From positions 1,984,001 to 2,048,000 of the forward strand of contig NZ_CP133721.1 of the NCBI RefSeq assembly GCF_031326205.1: 64,000 bases of DNA, given 5' to 3'. This stretch comes from Flavobacterium sp. 20NA77.7. Its GTDB lineage: Bacteria; Bacteroidota; Bacteroidia; Flavobacteriales; Flavobacteriaceae. Position 1 is the stretch's first letter; the number at the start of each line of letters is the position of its first letter. The notes beneath the pieces were generated by a model. That model was not told where the DNA came from. It did no database searches and was given only the letters and a program-made list of their open reading frames with translations. The translations under genes and the position numbers were made by a program. Shown here one piece after another: positions 24,610 through 32,862 of the stretch.

Positions 24610-26004
24610 ATGATAAAAAGAACTTATTTTTTAATTATAGGTTTAAGCGTTTTTTTTACGTTTTTTAACTGCGGAACAACCAAAAAAATTGAAGCCTTAA
24701 AACCAACACCTTCTAGTCAAACACCTCTTGTATATAGCAATAAAGTTTCATTGATTGCTATGCCGATGGAAGTAAGTTTAAAAGAAATAGAACGCCAATT
24801 AAATAAAAACATGCAGGGTTTAATCTATACCGACACCATTTTAAATGATGACAAAACAGAGATGAAAGTTTGGAAAACAGCCCCTATAACCTTAACTGAA
24901 AAAAACGGCACTATTGTTTCTGTTATTCCTTTGAAAATTTGGGCTAAATTTAAATACGGCACAGAATTTATGGGATTAAATGATACACGAGAAATAAATC
25001 TTAATGGAACCATTACTTTACAAAGTCAAGCAAAATTTTCTAACTGGAAATTAAATACTACTTCATCAATTGTAGATTTTGAATGGAATGAAAGTCCGAA
25101 TATTGTGGTAGCTGGAAAAAACGTTCCCATTACCTATATCATCAATCCGACCTTATCTATTTTTAAAGGAAAAATTGCTAAAAAAATAGACGAAGCCATC
25201 GATAAAACGTGTGACTTTAAAGAACAAGTAGTACGTGTTTTAGAAACCATCTCAACGCCTTTTTTAGCTAGTGAAACGTATGAAACTTGGTTTAAATTAA
25301 TTCCACTTGAATTATATAGTACGCAAGCCGAACTTAAAAATGATAAAATTTCGATAGATCTTGGTTTAAAATGTAATATGCAAACCATGGTAGGGACTAA
25401 ACCACAAAACACGTTTGACAATTCAAAGGTTGCCTTTAAAACAGCTGGTAAAATTGCTCCGGAATTTAGCGCGTCAATAGCGGCTGTTTCGAGTTATGAA
25501 AATGCCAGTAGACTAGTAACTAAGAATTTCGCTGGACAAGAATTTGGTTCAGGTAAAAGAAAAATAACGGTGCAAAAAGTAGATTTATGGCAAAAAGACG
25601 GAAAAATGATTATAGCTTTAGAAGTTTTGGGCAGTATTTCAGGGACAATATATTTAAGCGGCATACCAAAATACAATGCTACTACAAAAGAAATTTATTT
25701 TGACGAAATGGATTATGTATTAAACACCAAAGGGATACTTACAAGAACAGCTAATTGGTTACTTCAAGGCATAATTCTCGCTAAAATAAAGGAAAATTGT
25801 AAATACTCAATACAACCTAACTTAGAAGAAGGTAAAAAAAATATGTTGCCTTATTTAGCAAATTATTCGCCAATGAAAGGCGTATTTGTTAATGGAAAAA
25901 TGAATGATTTTGTTTTCGAGAAGGTTTTACTGAATGAAAATGCCATCGTTGCATTTATCACTACCACTGGGAAAATGAATATTAAAATTGATGGAATGGA
26001 TTAA
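24610..26004 (+). CDS. DUF4403 family putative lipoprotein
   Basis: The 464-residue protein has an N-terminal hydrophobic segment ending FFNCGTTKK, consistent with a lipobox and a lipidated Cys21. The body (KVSLIAMPMEVSLKEIERQLNKNM...) matches the Bacteroidota DUF4403 family as I know it, which is built of beta-rich lipid-binding-like folds; the molecular function is not established. It probably faces the periplasm. It ends one base before the stop of the convergent 90-residue gene, and no terminator is visible. Confidence 0.82.
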   Translation: MIKRTYFLIIGLSVFFTFFNCGTTKKIEALKPTPSSQTPLVYSNKVSLIAMPMEVSLKEIERQLNKNMQGLIYTDTILNDDKTEMKVWKTAPITLTEKNGTIVSVIPLKIWAKFKYGTEFMGLNDTREINLNGTITLQSQAKFSNWKLNTTSSIVDFEWNESPNIVVAGKNVPITYIINPTLSIFKGKIAKKIDEAIDKTCDFKEQVVRVLETISTPFLASETYETWFKLIPLELYSTQAELKNDKISIDLGLKCNMQTMVGTKPQNTFDNSKVAFKTAGKIAPEFSASIAAVSSYENASRLVTKNFAGQEFGSGKRKITVQKVDLWQKDGKMIIALEVLGSISGTIYLSGIPKYNATTKEIYFDEMDYVLNTKGILTRTANWLLQGIILAKIKENCKYSIQPNLEEGKKNMLPYLANYSPMKGVFVNGKMNDFVFEKVLLNENAIVAFITTTGKMNIKIDGMD

Positions 26005-26005
26005 T

Positions 26006-26278
26006 TTATTCCTTCTTTTTAGTCATCCTAATTTTATAAACAGCATAAGCGGCGCTGGCAACTAAAATATAAGGAATTGCCATTAAATACACTATCCCAT
26101 TGTTTATCCCTTCAGCTGTCGTTTGATTGGCCTCGTTTTGTAATGAGGCTCTACACATAGCACATTGAGCTTTTGCTTCAAGTAAAAAGAAACAAGTAAA
26201 AAATAAAAACAATACGCTTACTTGTAACCGGTTATTACTTTTAACTTTTGAGCTTTGACTATAATCATTAATTTGCAT
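26006..26278 (-). CDS. small exported membrane protein with mature N-terminal CAMC motif
   Basis: The protein has 90 residues. A hydrophobic segment (VSVLFLFFTCFFLLEAKAQ, about 21-39) looks like a signal peptide, after which the mature protein would start CAMCRASLQNEANQ. A second span (IVYLMAIPYILVASAAYAVY) and a basic tail KIRMTKKKE follow. I do not recognise a named family. Its start overlaps the DUF420 gene by 11 nt, so it is translationally coupled in an operon with SCO and DUF420. A periplasmic CxxC on a membrane tether next to SCO suggests copper or thiol handling for cytochrome oxidase, which is inference. Confidence 0.75.
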   Translation of the reverse strand: MQINDYSQSSKVKSNNRLQVSVLFLFFTCFFLLEAKAQCAMCRASLQNEANQTTAEGINNGIVYLMAIPYILVASAAYAVYKIRMTKKKE

Positions 26279-26849
26279 AATACGGCGATATCATTAAATA
26301 GACTACTACACCTGTAACAGCAACATATAACCAAATTGGAAAGGTAATTTTAGCTAATTTTTTATGCTTATCAAACTGATTTGCTAACGCTCTTACATAA
26401 GTAAATAAAACCAAAGGAATAATAATAACAGACAAAGAAATATGTGTAAATAATATAAAATAATACACATAACGTATAGTGCCAACTCCCGTTTTTTCAG
26501 CTTCATTAAGCATACCGTCATGATTAATATCGCCAAAATAAACCGTATTTGCAGTCATGTGGTAGGCAACATACATAACTAAAAAAGCTAAAGAACAACC
26601 AATAGCTACTTTCATTAAGCCTTCATGTAAATTTCTATTTTTGTTTTTTATTGCCCACACTGCAGCAATTAATACAACTGCCGTTAAAGCATTTATTCCC
26701 GCGTAAATAGGTGGTAAAAATGTTAACGGTTCAACATCATACCCTAATTTTCTTAAATTGACGCCAAATAATAAGGCCACGGCAAGTGGAATAATTATTG
26801 ATACCGCAATAATTAGTTTTTTATATTTTGTTTCAACTGTGTTTTCCAT
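26268..26849 (-). CDS. DUF420 domain-containing membrane protein (cytochrome oxidase assembly-associated)
   Basis: The 193-residue protein has five hydrophobic spans and the DUF420 pattern: INALTAVVLIAAVWAIKNKN, MVAYHMTAN-type VAYHMTANTVYFG, FTHISLSVIIIPLVLFTYVRAL, and a final IWLYVAVTGVVVYLM. Its histidines (H in LHEGLMK, YHMTAN, FTHIS) are candidate heme or metal ligands. DUF420 relatives (YozB/CtaM type) assist maturation of heme-copper oxidases in Gram-positives. It starts 3 nt after the SCO stop and is part of the same operon. Confidence 0.88.
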   Translation of the reverse strand: MENTVETKYKKLIIAVSIIIPLAVALLFGVNLRKLGYDVEPLTFLPPIYAGINALTAVVLIAAVWAIKNKNRNLHEGLMKVAIGCSLAFLVMYVAYHMTANTVYFGDINHDGMLNEAEKTGVGTIRYVYYFILFTHISLSVIIIPLVLFTYVRALANQFDKHKKLAKITFPIWLYVAVTGVVVYLMISPYYAN

Positions 26850-26852
26850 CTT

Positions 26853-27482
26853 TTATTCTTTTAATAATAATGTTATGTCTTCTTTAATGGCATTAATACC
26901 TGGCTGTTCTAAACCATCATAATATAATATTGGGTTACCAAAACTATCTTTTCTACATCTAATTTTTCCTTCTTTATCTACTAAGGCAAATAATCCAGAA
27001 TGTTCGAATCCACCCGCTACATTTTTGTTCTTCCCTGCAAATATATTAAATCCTTTGTTAGCTAAATTCATTATATACGTATAATCACCAGTTAAAAAAT
27101 TCCAGTTAGGATGTTTTACGCCTAATTTCTGTGCATGTTCTTTTAAGACGGCTGATGTATCATTTTCAGGATCAATTGTAATGGAAACCATGCCGAAATC
27201 TAAATCGCCATAAAAAGCATCTTGCAACTGCAACATGTTTTTGTTCATTTTAGGACAAATTGAAGGACATGACGCAAAGAAAAATTCCACTACATAGACT
27301 TTTCCTTCATAATCTTTATTGGTTATTTTTTTACCATTTTGATTTGTTAATTCAAACCTAGGTGCAGATCCTATTTCTACTAAATCATTTTTTTTAAAAC
27401 GCTCTTTTAACTCTTTTACAGTCCAGATACCAAAGATTAGAACAATGAAGGATATGCCAATATAAGATGTCTTTTTTTTCAT
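26853..27482 (-). CDS. SCO1/SenC family copper chaperone for cytochrome oxidase
   Basis: The 209-residue protein is anchored by one N-terminal span (SYIGISFIVLIFGIWTV) with a periplasmic thioredoxin-like domain. The copper-binding CPSIC motif (CxxxC) lies in FFASCPSICPKMNK, and the distal histidine is in GFEHSGLFALVD. SCO proteins deliver copper to, or reduce, the CuA site of subunit II. It follows the Cys-less SCO-like gene by 12 nt and precedes DUF420, forming an oxidase-assembly operon. Confidence 0.95.
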   Translation of the reverse strand: MKKKTSYIGISFIVLIFGIWTVKELKERFKKNDLVEIGSAPRFELTNQNGKKITNKDYEGKVYVVEFFFASCPSICPKMNKNMLQLQDAFYGDLDFGMVSITIDPENDTSAVLKEHAQKLGVKHPNWNFLTGDYTYIMNLANKGFNIFAGKNKNVAGGFEHSGLFALVDKEGKIRCRKDSFGNPILYYDGLEQPGINAIKEDITLLLKE

Positions 27483-27494
27483 TTTTGGTAGAAA

Positions 27495-28196
27495 CTATTT
27501 TTTATTTTTTTCAACTTGATTTTTAATATTATCCCTAAAATCGTCTTTTCTAGTATTATTTTTTTTCAATGCTAAACGATATTCTCGTAGCAAAATTTTC
27601 ACATCATCAGACATTTCATTATGTAATTCTGCTGCGGATTTAGAGTCATAACACTCCTTGTATTCGATTTTGCCTTTTATCTTCTGTCCTTTTCTCCCTC
27701 TTAAAGTTAAATTTTTATCTAAAATGTATACAAAAGATGTACCTGAATTGATATCTAATGTGTTTTGGAAGTGAAATGAATTATAATATTTTTCTAATGC
27801 TACGGGATTAGCAAAAACAAAATGCCAATTTTGCAATTCTTTTGTAATTCTGGCAAATTCTGCTTGAATTTTAAGCACCTCTTCTTGCGTTCCTTCAGGC
27901 ATTATCATAACCATTTGAAAATCTTTGAAGCCTGAATATTTATTATAAATTTTTTGATTCAAATTAAATAAATTCGCTTTTACTTCTTCTATATTACTCC
28001 CTGGAAAACCAAGAATAGTAATTTTATCTTTAAGTGTAATTTGCTCTTTATTTAAAGATTGAAAAGTCGTGGGGACATCTTGATGATTCTTAGAAATTTC
28101 AGGCAAAAACAACGAATTGTGTGTTGCTGTGGCAAAGAACATATAAGCCACAATTGGTAAAATAAACAGTACGGTTAAAACAATATATTTTTTCAC
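27495..28196 (-). CDS. membrane-anchored SCO/thioredoxin-like protein lacking the CxxxC motif
   Basis: The 233-residue protein has one N-terminal span (YIVLTVLFILPIVAYMFFATA), then a thioredoxin-like layout: KITILGFPGSNIEE where SCO proteins carry the CxxxC loop, a helix, the strand FQMVMIMPEG, WHFVFANPVALEKYY, and TSFVYILDKNLTLRGRKG. The copper cysteines are absent; a lone Cys sits in YKECYD. The C-terminus is Lys-rich. I know of no named family, and the relation to SCO is inferred from motif order and the adjacent true SCO gene. It is the first gene of its operon, behind a TACCTTTG promoter. Confidence 0.8.
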   Translation of the reverse strand: MKKYIVLTVLFILPIVAYMFFATATHNSLFLPEISKNHQDVPTTFQSLNKEQITLKDKITILGFPGSNIEEVKANLFNLNQKIYNKYSGFKDFQMVMIMPEGTQEEVLKIQAEFARITKELQNWHFVFANPVALEKYYNSFHFQNTLDINSGTSFVYILDKNLTLRGRKGQKIKGKIEYKECYDSKSAAELHNEMSDDVKILLREYRLALKKNNTRKDDFRDNIKNQVEKNKK

Positions 28197-28219
28197 TTTT
28201 CTGTATTAATTAGTTCATA

Positions 28220-28227
28220 CAAAGGTA
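28220..28227 (-). promoter_or_regulatory. -7 promoter element of the SCO/DUF420 operon
   Basis: The minus strand reads TACCTTTG, an exact TAnnTTTG match 23 nt before the ATG at 28196, placed right after the terminator of the preceding cox operon. Confidence 0.55.
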
Positions 28228-28257
28228 AAAAAAATCCCGAGTAAAACTCGGGATTTT
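28227..28257 (-). terminator. terminator of the cyoE-cox3-cox3-cox4 operon
   Basis: There is a perfect 12-bp stem (AAAATCCCGAGT / ACTCGGGATTTT) with a 3-nt loop, then T residues on the minus strand, 15 nt past the subunit IV stop. Confidence 0.92.
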
Positions 28258-28272
28258 ATAGTATAATAATTC

Positions 28273-28623
28273 TTAGAATATCCATTTGTAATGTGAAGTT
28301 TTAAATACTTCAAAAACATAATCTCCTTCAATAAGTATTATGAAACATAAATACAGAATTAAAAAAACTAAAGGAGCAACAATTGACCATCTTAAACTCT
28401 TTTTTTCACCTTCTAAGTGCATAAAAGCCCACATAATATAATATGCTTTTACAATAGTTAAAATAATAAATATCCAGTTTAAGATATTCATGCTTAAGAA
28501 TGTGTTATGGTATAAAGCATGTGGTTTAATAATACCGAAAGCTACTTCAACGGTTGTGATTACAGAAAGTAAACCAAATACCGTCCAAATTCTTTTTGTG
28601 TTTGACTCGTGTGCGTGTGCCAT
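28273..28623 (-). CDS. cytochrome c oxidase subunit IV family protein
   Basis: The 116-residue protein has three membrane spans (about residues 11-30, 43-65, 78-101) and the prokaryotic caa3-type subunit IV pattern: HESNTKRIWTVFGLLSVITTVEV, NWIFIILTIVKAYYIMWAFMHLE-type region, and FLILYLCFIILIEGDY. This small subunit stabilises the oxidase core. It is the last gene of the operon, 21 nt after subunit III, and a terminator follows. Confidence 0.9.
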   Translation of the reverse strand: MAHAHESNTKRIWTVFGLLSVITTVEVAFGIIKPHALYHNTFLSMNILNWIFIILTIVKAYYIMWAFMHLEGEKKSLRWSIVAPLVFLILYLCFIILIEGDYVFEVFKTSHYKWIF

Positions 28624-28644
28624 AATATTTTTCTTTAACTAAGA

Positions 28645-29616
28645 TTAAACTAAATAGAAGAATGTAAATACAAACACCCATACTAAATCTACAAAGTGCC
28701 AGTACAATCCAACTTTTTCTACCATTTCATAACTACCTCTTTTCTCATATGTTCCTAATAAAACATTGAAGAAAATTAAAACATTAATCATAACTCCAGA
28801 GAATACGTGGAATCCATGGAATCCTGTAATGAAGAAGAAGAAATCTGCAAATAATTTATGACCGTACTCATTGTGTTTCAAATTAGCACCTTCAACAACC
28901 AAAGCTGCATCTTGCAATTTTTTTAAAGATTCTTCTCTTGATAATACTGTTTTATGTTTTGTTTCTTTATTTATAACTTCTGTTCTAACTAATAAGTTAG
29001 GATTTGCTTTGAAACCTTCGATTACTTCTGCCACTGAATAGTCAGAAATTGAAGATTCGCTCATGAACCATACTCCCTTATCTCTTGTTAGTTGCTCTCT
29101 TTCTTCTGGTAAAGTTGTCGCAAAATCTGCTAATGCAACTCTTTTCCCCTCTTTATCTACAAATTGAAGAATAGACCCTCCAGTTGTTTCTACAGCTCCA
29201 AACTCACCTTTGATAAAGTTTTTCCATTCCCAAGCTTGAGAGCCTAAGAACATGAAACCACCAATAATGGTTAAAAACATATAAAATGCTACTTTTGATT
29301 TTTTCATGTGATGACCTGCATCAACAGCTAACACCATAGTAACTGAAGAGAAGATTAAGACAAATGTCATTAACGCCACATAATACATTGGAGCAGCAAC
29401 TCCATGTAAAAATGGGAAGTGAGTAAACACTTCATCGGCGATAGGCCAAGTCTCAATAAATTTAAATCTTGAAAATCCGTATGCTGCAATAAATCCTGAA
29501 AAGGTTAAAGCATCTGATACAATGAAGAACCACATCATCATTTTACCATAGGTTACCCCCATTGGTCCTGGTCCTCCGTCTAGTAAAGCGTGTTCATTAG
29601 TAACTGTAGCGCCCAT
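28645..29616 (-). CDS. cytochrome c oxidase subunit III with large internal insertion
   Basis: The 323-residue protein has the subunit III fold: GMFIVSD-like MMMWFFIVSDALTFSGFIAAYGF near the start and HKLFADFFFFITGFHGFHVFSGV later, ending FVDLVWVFVFTFFYLV. Between the spans at about residues 130 and 235 lies a soluble insertion of roughly 100 residues (from EWKNFIKGEFGAVE to NLKHNEYGH), not present in textbook subunit III. The location of that loop relative to the membrane is not certain. It follows a second subunit III gene by 44 nt. Confidence 0.93.
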   Translation of the reverse strand: MGATVTNEHALLDGGPGPMGVTYGKMMMWFFIVSDALTFSGFIAAYGFSRFKFIETWPIADEVFTHFPFLHGVAAPMYYVALMTFVLIFSSVTMVLAVDAGHHMKKSKVAFYMFLTIIGGFMFLGSQAWEWKNFIKGEFGAVETTGGSILQFVDKEGKRVALADFATTLPEEREQLTRDKGVWFMSESSISDYSVAEVIEGFKANPNLLVRTEVINKETKHKTVLSREESLKKLQDAALVVEGANLKHNEYGHKLFADFFFFITGFHGFHVFSGVMINVLIFFNVLLGTYEKRGSYEMVEKVGLYWHFVDLVWVFVFTFFYLV

Positions 29617-29660
29617 AAATTATTTTTTGTTAAAAAGTTCCCAAATTTATTATTTTTTTT

Positions 29661-30242
29661 CTATTTGAAAAAATAGAAAAATAAAAACAAGTAAATCCAA
29701 ATAAAATCCATAAAGTGCCAATAATACGCACTTAGCTCAATACCAAGACATTGCGAGGCATTGTATTTTTGTTTAAAATGATTATAAATTACAATTAAAA
29801 GTGAAATTATACCTCCTAATAGGTGTAGAATATGTACTAAAACAACAATATATAAAAAAGAAGTTGTTACATTACTATAGCTTCCTGTAAAAAAATACCC
29901 TTGATCAATAACTTGTTCGAATCCTTTAAATTGTAAAAAAACAAAGGTTAATCCCAAAGCCAATGTAGTTACTAACAGGCTGCTTGTTTGTTTATGGTTA
30001 CCTGATTTAATAGCTTTAAGTGCAAAATGAAAGGAAATGCTACTTATTAGTAACGCGACTGTACTCCAAATAAATGCACTTGGTAATGTAAAATCTTTTA
30101 ACCAATCTGGTCTTGACTTACTTACCACATAAGCACTTGTAAAACCAGCAAAAATCATTAAAATACTGACCATTCCAAAAAGCAATAATAACTTGTAGCT
30201 TCTTGCCTTTCTTTCGTAAAGTTCTTGTGCAGTTAATTCCAT
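29661..30242 (-). CDS. cytochrome c oxidase subunit III family protein (short form)
   Basis: The 193-residue protein has five membrane spans and the subunit III features RSYKLLLLFGMVSILMIFAGF-type first helix, LVHILHLLGGIISLLIVIY, and the closing YYWHFMDFIWIYLFLFFYF. It is a paralogue of the longer subunit III downstream. It starts 1 nt after the cyoE stop, so translation is coupled. Paired subunit III genes are common in this phylum as far as I know; whether both occupy one complex is not shown by sequence. Confidence 0.92.
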   Translation of the reverse strand: MELTAQELYERKARSYKLLLLFGMVSILMIFAGFTSAYVVSKSRPDWLKDFTLPSAFIWSTVALLISSISFHFALKAIKSGNHKQTSSLLVTTLALGLTFVFLQFKGFEQVIDQGYFFTGSYSNVTTSFLYIVVLVHILHLLGGIISLLIVIYNHFKQKYNASQCLGIELSAYYWHFMDFIWIYLFLFFYFFK

Positions 30243-30243
30243 C

Positions 30244-31134
30244 TTAAATAAATTTATCTATAACATAAATAATTTGTAGCAAAGTTATGTAAGTTACACT
30301 AACTAACATCAATTTTTTTGCAGAAATTACATCTCTATTTTTATATAATTTTAGAGCATAAAATAACATCCATATTCCCAGCATAAGTACTGCCAAAACC
30401 CCTACTCCCGACAAGGTTAACCTACCTGTAAAACCAAAGACAGGTAATACTGAAGCTACAATAAGCCAAAATGTATATAAAATGATTTGTATGGCTGTTT
30501 TTGAATCTCTTTTCCCTGTTGGCAACATGAAAAATCCTGCTTTTTCATAATCATCATATAAAAACCAGCCAATAGCCCAAAAATGTGGGAATTGCCAAAA
30601 AAATTGAATTAAAAATAAGGTTCCTGCTTCTATACCAAAACTTCCAGTAGCCGCTACCCAGCCCAACATAAATGGAATAGCGCCAGGAAATGCCCCTACA
30701 AAAACTGACAACGGAGTAAGTGTTTTTAATGGCGTATATAAGCTAACGTACATGAATATAGAAATAGCTCCAAACATAGCCGTCTTTGGATTAATGCTAT
30801 AAAGAATAATTAACCCAATACATGTCAATATAAACCCAAATGTTAATGCTTTATTAATTGACATTCTACCCGATGGTAAAGGTCTGTTTTTAGTTCGCTC
30901 CATTAAAGCGTCTAAGTCTTTTTCTATTACTTGATTGAAAACATTTGACGCACCCACCATACAATACCCTCCAACAGCCAAAAGCAGCAGTGTAATCCAA
31001 CTAAAAGGATGATTTTGAGAAAAGCCTAATAAGTAACCCACTAAAGATGAAAAAACAACGCTAATAGCTAAACCTGCTTTTGTTATTTCTTTAAAATCAG
31101 TGAAAAATGTGGTCTTATTTTTTATTTGTTCCAA
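30244..31134 (-). CDS. cyoE: protoheme IX farnesyltransferase (heme O synthase)
   Basis: The 296-residue UbiA-family membrane enzyme farnesylates heme B to heme O, the precursor of heme A. The prenyl-diphosphate-binding Asp motif is in NVFNQVIEKDLDALMERTKN, followed by RPLPSGRMS; the second polar loop is FLYDDYEKAGFFMLP. There are about nine spans. It is first in the cox3-cox3-cox4 operon, with a good promoter 19 nt upstream. Confidence 0.96.
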   Translation of the reverse strand: MEQIKNKTTFFTDFKEITKAGLAISVVFSSLVGYLLGFSQNHPFSWITLLLLAVGGYCMVGASNVFNQVIEKDLDALMERTKNRPLPSGRMSINKALTFGFILTCIGLIILYSINPKTAMFGAISIFMYVSLYTPLKTLTPLSVFVGAFPGAIPFMLGWVAATGSFGIEAGTLFLIQFFWQFPHFWAIGWFLYDDYEKAGFFMLPTGKRDSKTAIQIILYTFWLIVASVLPVFGFTGRLTLSGVGVLAVLMLGIWMLFYALKLYKNRDVISAKKLMLVSVTYITLLQIIYVIDKFI

Positions 31135-31153
31135 GGGAATGATTTAATGGGTG

Positions 31154-31161
31154 CAAAGATA
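31154..31161 (-). promoter_or_regulatory. -7 promoter element of the cyoE-cox operon
   Basis: The minus strand reads TATCTTTG followed by C, an exact TAnnTTTG match 19 nt before the cyoE ATG. Confidence 0.6.
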
Positions 31162-31203
31162 TAAAGAAGATTTTTCTAAATAAACTTAAACTTTATTTTT
31201 TTA

Positions 31204-31947
31204 TTAATATCCTTCAGTACTTGTTAAACCGTCTACTATGGTTTTAGCATTAGATGTACCTATTCTTTTTACACCTAATTGAATCATTATCATGGCGTCT
31301 TCTAAATTTCTAACCCCTCCTGACGCTTTTACTGGTAAAGGGAAAGCGTTTTCGAGCATAGTAGTTATTCCTTCAATAGTAGCCCCGTTAGGTATTCCTT
31401 CGGGTGTTTTATAGAACCCCGTTGACGATTTTACAAATACTTTTTCAAAATCGCTTTCCTTAAAATGAGAAATAATTATATTTTTAATTAAGGTTGAAAG
31501 CTGAATGATTTGGTGCGTATCTAAAGCGGCTGTTTCAATTATCCATTTTACAGTTTTATGATGTTTTAATCCTAATTTCGTTCCTTGTAAAATTTCATCT
31601 TTAACCGTATTCGTATCTCCTTTTTTGAAAGCCTCAAAATTGACTACATAATCTAATTCATCCACACCATTATCAATAGCTTTTTTTGCTTCATTAAGTT
31701 TTTCATGAACAGTAGCTGTTCCTTCATGGAACCCTATAACAGTTCCCACTAAAACATGCGAATTTTGAGCAACTATAATTTCTTTAGCCGCTTGAACATA
31801 TTCAGGTCGTATCATAACCAATTTAAACTTTTCGTTAATAGCTTCTTGTGTACAAGCTAACGCGATTTTTTTGTTTTCAATTTCAGATACTCCTGCTTGA
31901 AGGGCTGTTTTTAAATAGGTTGAATCTAAATAATTTCGAATATTCAT
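31204..31947 (-). CDS. deoC: deoxyribose-phosphate aldolase
   Basis: The 247-residue TIM-barrel enzyme cleaves 2-deoxyribose 5-phosphate to glyceraldehyde 3-phosphate and acetaldehyde in deoxynucleoside catabolism. The Schiff-base lysine is in KVFVKSSTGF, the proton-relay lysine in PVKASGGVRN, and ELDYVVNFEAF holds the conserved Asp. Its N-terminus RNYLDSTYLK is the family start. It appears to be a single gene between a terminator and the cyoE promoter; no clear -7 box was found upstream. Confidence 0.96.
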   Translation of the reverse strand: MNIRNYLDSTYLKTALQAGVSEIENKKIALACTQEAINEKFKLVMIRPEYVQAAKEIIVAQNSHVLVGTVIGFHEGTATVHEKLNEAKKAIDNGVDELDYVVNFEAFKKGDTNTVKDEILQGTKLGLKHHKTVKWIIETAALDTHQIIQLSTLIKNIIISHFKESDFEKVFVKSSTGFYKTPEGIPNGATIEGITTMLENAFPLPVKASGGVRNLEDAMIMIQLGVKRIGTSNAKTIVDGLTSTEGY

Positions 31948-31977
31948 AATAGACGGTACGAGTTGAATAACTATAAA

Positions 31978-32032
31978 TTAAAAAGTTGTTTGCCAAGCAC
32001 TTATAAAAATACTTTTCAAACAACTCTTTTTT
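31978..32032 (-). terminator. long-loop hairpin at the 3' end of vanZ (possible bidirectional terminator)
   Basis: The inverted repeat AGTTGTTTG (31984-31992) and CAAACAACT (32017-32025) has a 24-nt loop, with T runs on both sides. The right arm overlaps the stop codon of the VanZ-family gene. It probably ends the gcvH-vanZ transcript. Confidence 0.6.
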
Positions 32033-32411
32033 GGGTAATATATTTTTTAATATAAATCAGCAGTATAGCAAGTAATGTTCCCGAAAAATTTGCTGCAATA
32101 TCATATACATCAAAAGTTCTTGAAACAGTCATTTGGTCTTGTAACACTTCTATAAAAATTCCCAAGCCTAAAGATCCTAAACAAATATATGCTATTGATT
32201 TTCCATTTTTATTTTTCTTATGTAAGCTTCTGTAACTTAATAATACAAATACTAAATAAAAAACAGCATGTATAAATTTATCCTTAAAAGGAATTTTAAT
32301 TTTTGGTAAATTGGAAGATTCTGTTAGACATAAATAAAAAATTAAAGCTGTCCAACCAATAGCAACTACTAAATAAAAATTACGCGCCGATAAGTGTTTT
32401 ATAGTCCTCAC
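32016..32411 (-). CDS. VanZ family membrane protein
   Basis: The body has four spans and the VanZ pattern: [55 protein letters not shown], and [21 protein letters not shown] with the conserved DxxDxxAN-like motif. No ATG fits: the frame has an ATG at 32477 deep inside gcvH, while a GTG at 32411 overlaps gcvH by 32 nt and gives [17 protein letters not shown] favour the GTG, so the start is uncertain. VanZ proteins are of unclear function; some influence glycopeptide sensitivity. It is translationally coupled to gcvH. Confidence 0.8.
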   Translation of the reverse strand: MRTIKHLSARNFYLVVAIGWTALIFYLCLTESSNLPKIKIPFKDKFIHAVFYLVFVLLSYRSLHKKNKNGKSIAYICLGSLGLGIFIEVLQDQMTVSRTFDVYDIAANFSGTLLAILLIYIKKYITQKRVV

Positions 32412-32760
32412 TTGACAATAATAAATCCCATTCTGCCGAGTTAGAAACTTTAACTTTAACCATCCAACCTGCTCCATAAGGATCAGAGTTTACAGTTTCA
32501 GGATTAGATTCTAAGTCTTCATTAAACTCAATGATTTCACCAGATAATGGTAAAAACAAATCAGATACGGTTTTAACTGCTTCTACAGTACCAAAAACTT
32601 CGTCTTTTTCTAATGTTTGATCTAAAGTTTCTACTTCTACATATACAATATCACCTAATTCTCTCTGTGCAAAATCAGTAATTCCTACTGTTGCAACATC
32701 TCCTTCCAAAGAAACCCATTCGTGATCTTTTGTATACTTTAAATTTGCAGGTATGTTCAT
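32380..32760 (-). CDS. gcvH: glycine cleavage system H protein
   Basis: The 126-residue lipoyl carrier shuttles the aminomethyl group between P, T and L proteins. The start [15 protein letters not shown] at 32760 is preferred over the in-frame codon 30 nt upstream because it gives the family N-terminus. The lipoylated lysine is Lys63 in [16 protein letters not shown]. It has its own promoter (32808-32815) after sprA and is followed by the overlapping vanZ. Confidence 0.97.
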   Translation of the reverse strand: MNIPANLKYTKDHEWVSLEGDVATVGITDFAQRELGDIVYVEVETLDQTLEKDEVFGTVEAVKTVSDLFLPLSGEIIEFNEDLESNPETVNSDPYGAGWMVKVKVSNSAEWDLLLSSEDYKTLIGA

Positions 32761-32807
32761 AGTGTTGAAAATATTATTTATTGAAATCATTAATAGTAAA
32801 TACTATG

Positions 32808-32815
32808 CAAATTTA
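32808..32815 (-). promoter_or_regulatory. -7 promoter element for gcvH
   Basis: The minus strand reads TAAATTTG followed by C, an exact TAnnTTTG match 47 nt before the gcvH ATG in the short gap after sprA. Confidence 0.5.
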
Positions 32816-32862
32816 TCAATAATGTTTGTGATATACAAATATATAGCTTTTTTCTTACTTTT

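Noticed and set aside
28645..30242. Two subunit III genes as one gene split by a frameshift
   Set aside because: Both encode a complete set of family helices with their own start and end, separated by a 44-nt non-coding gap.
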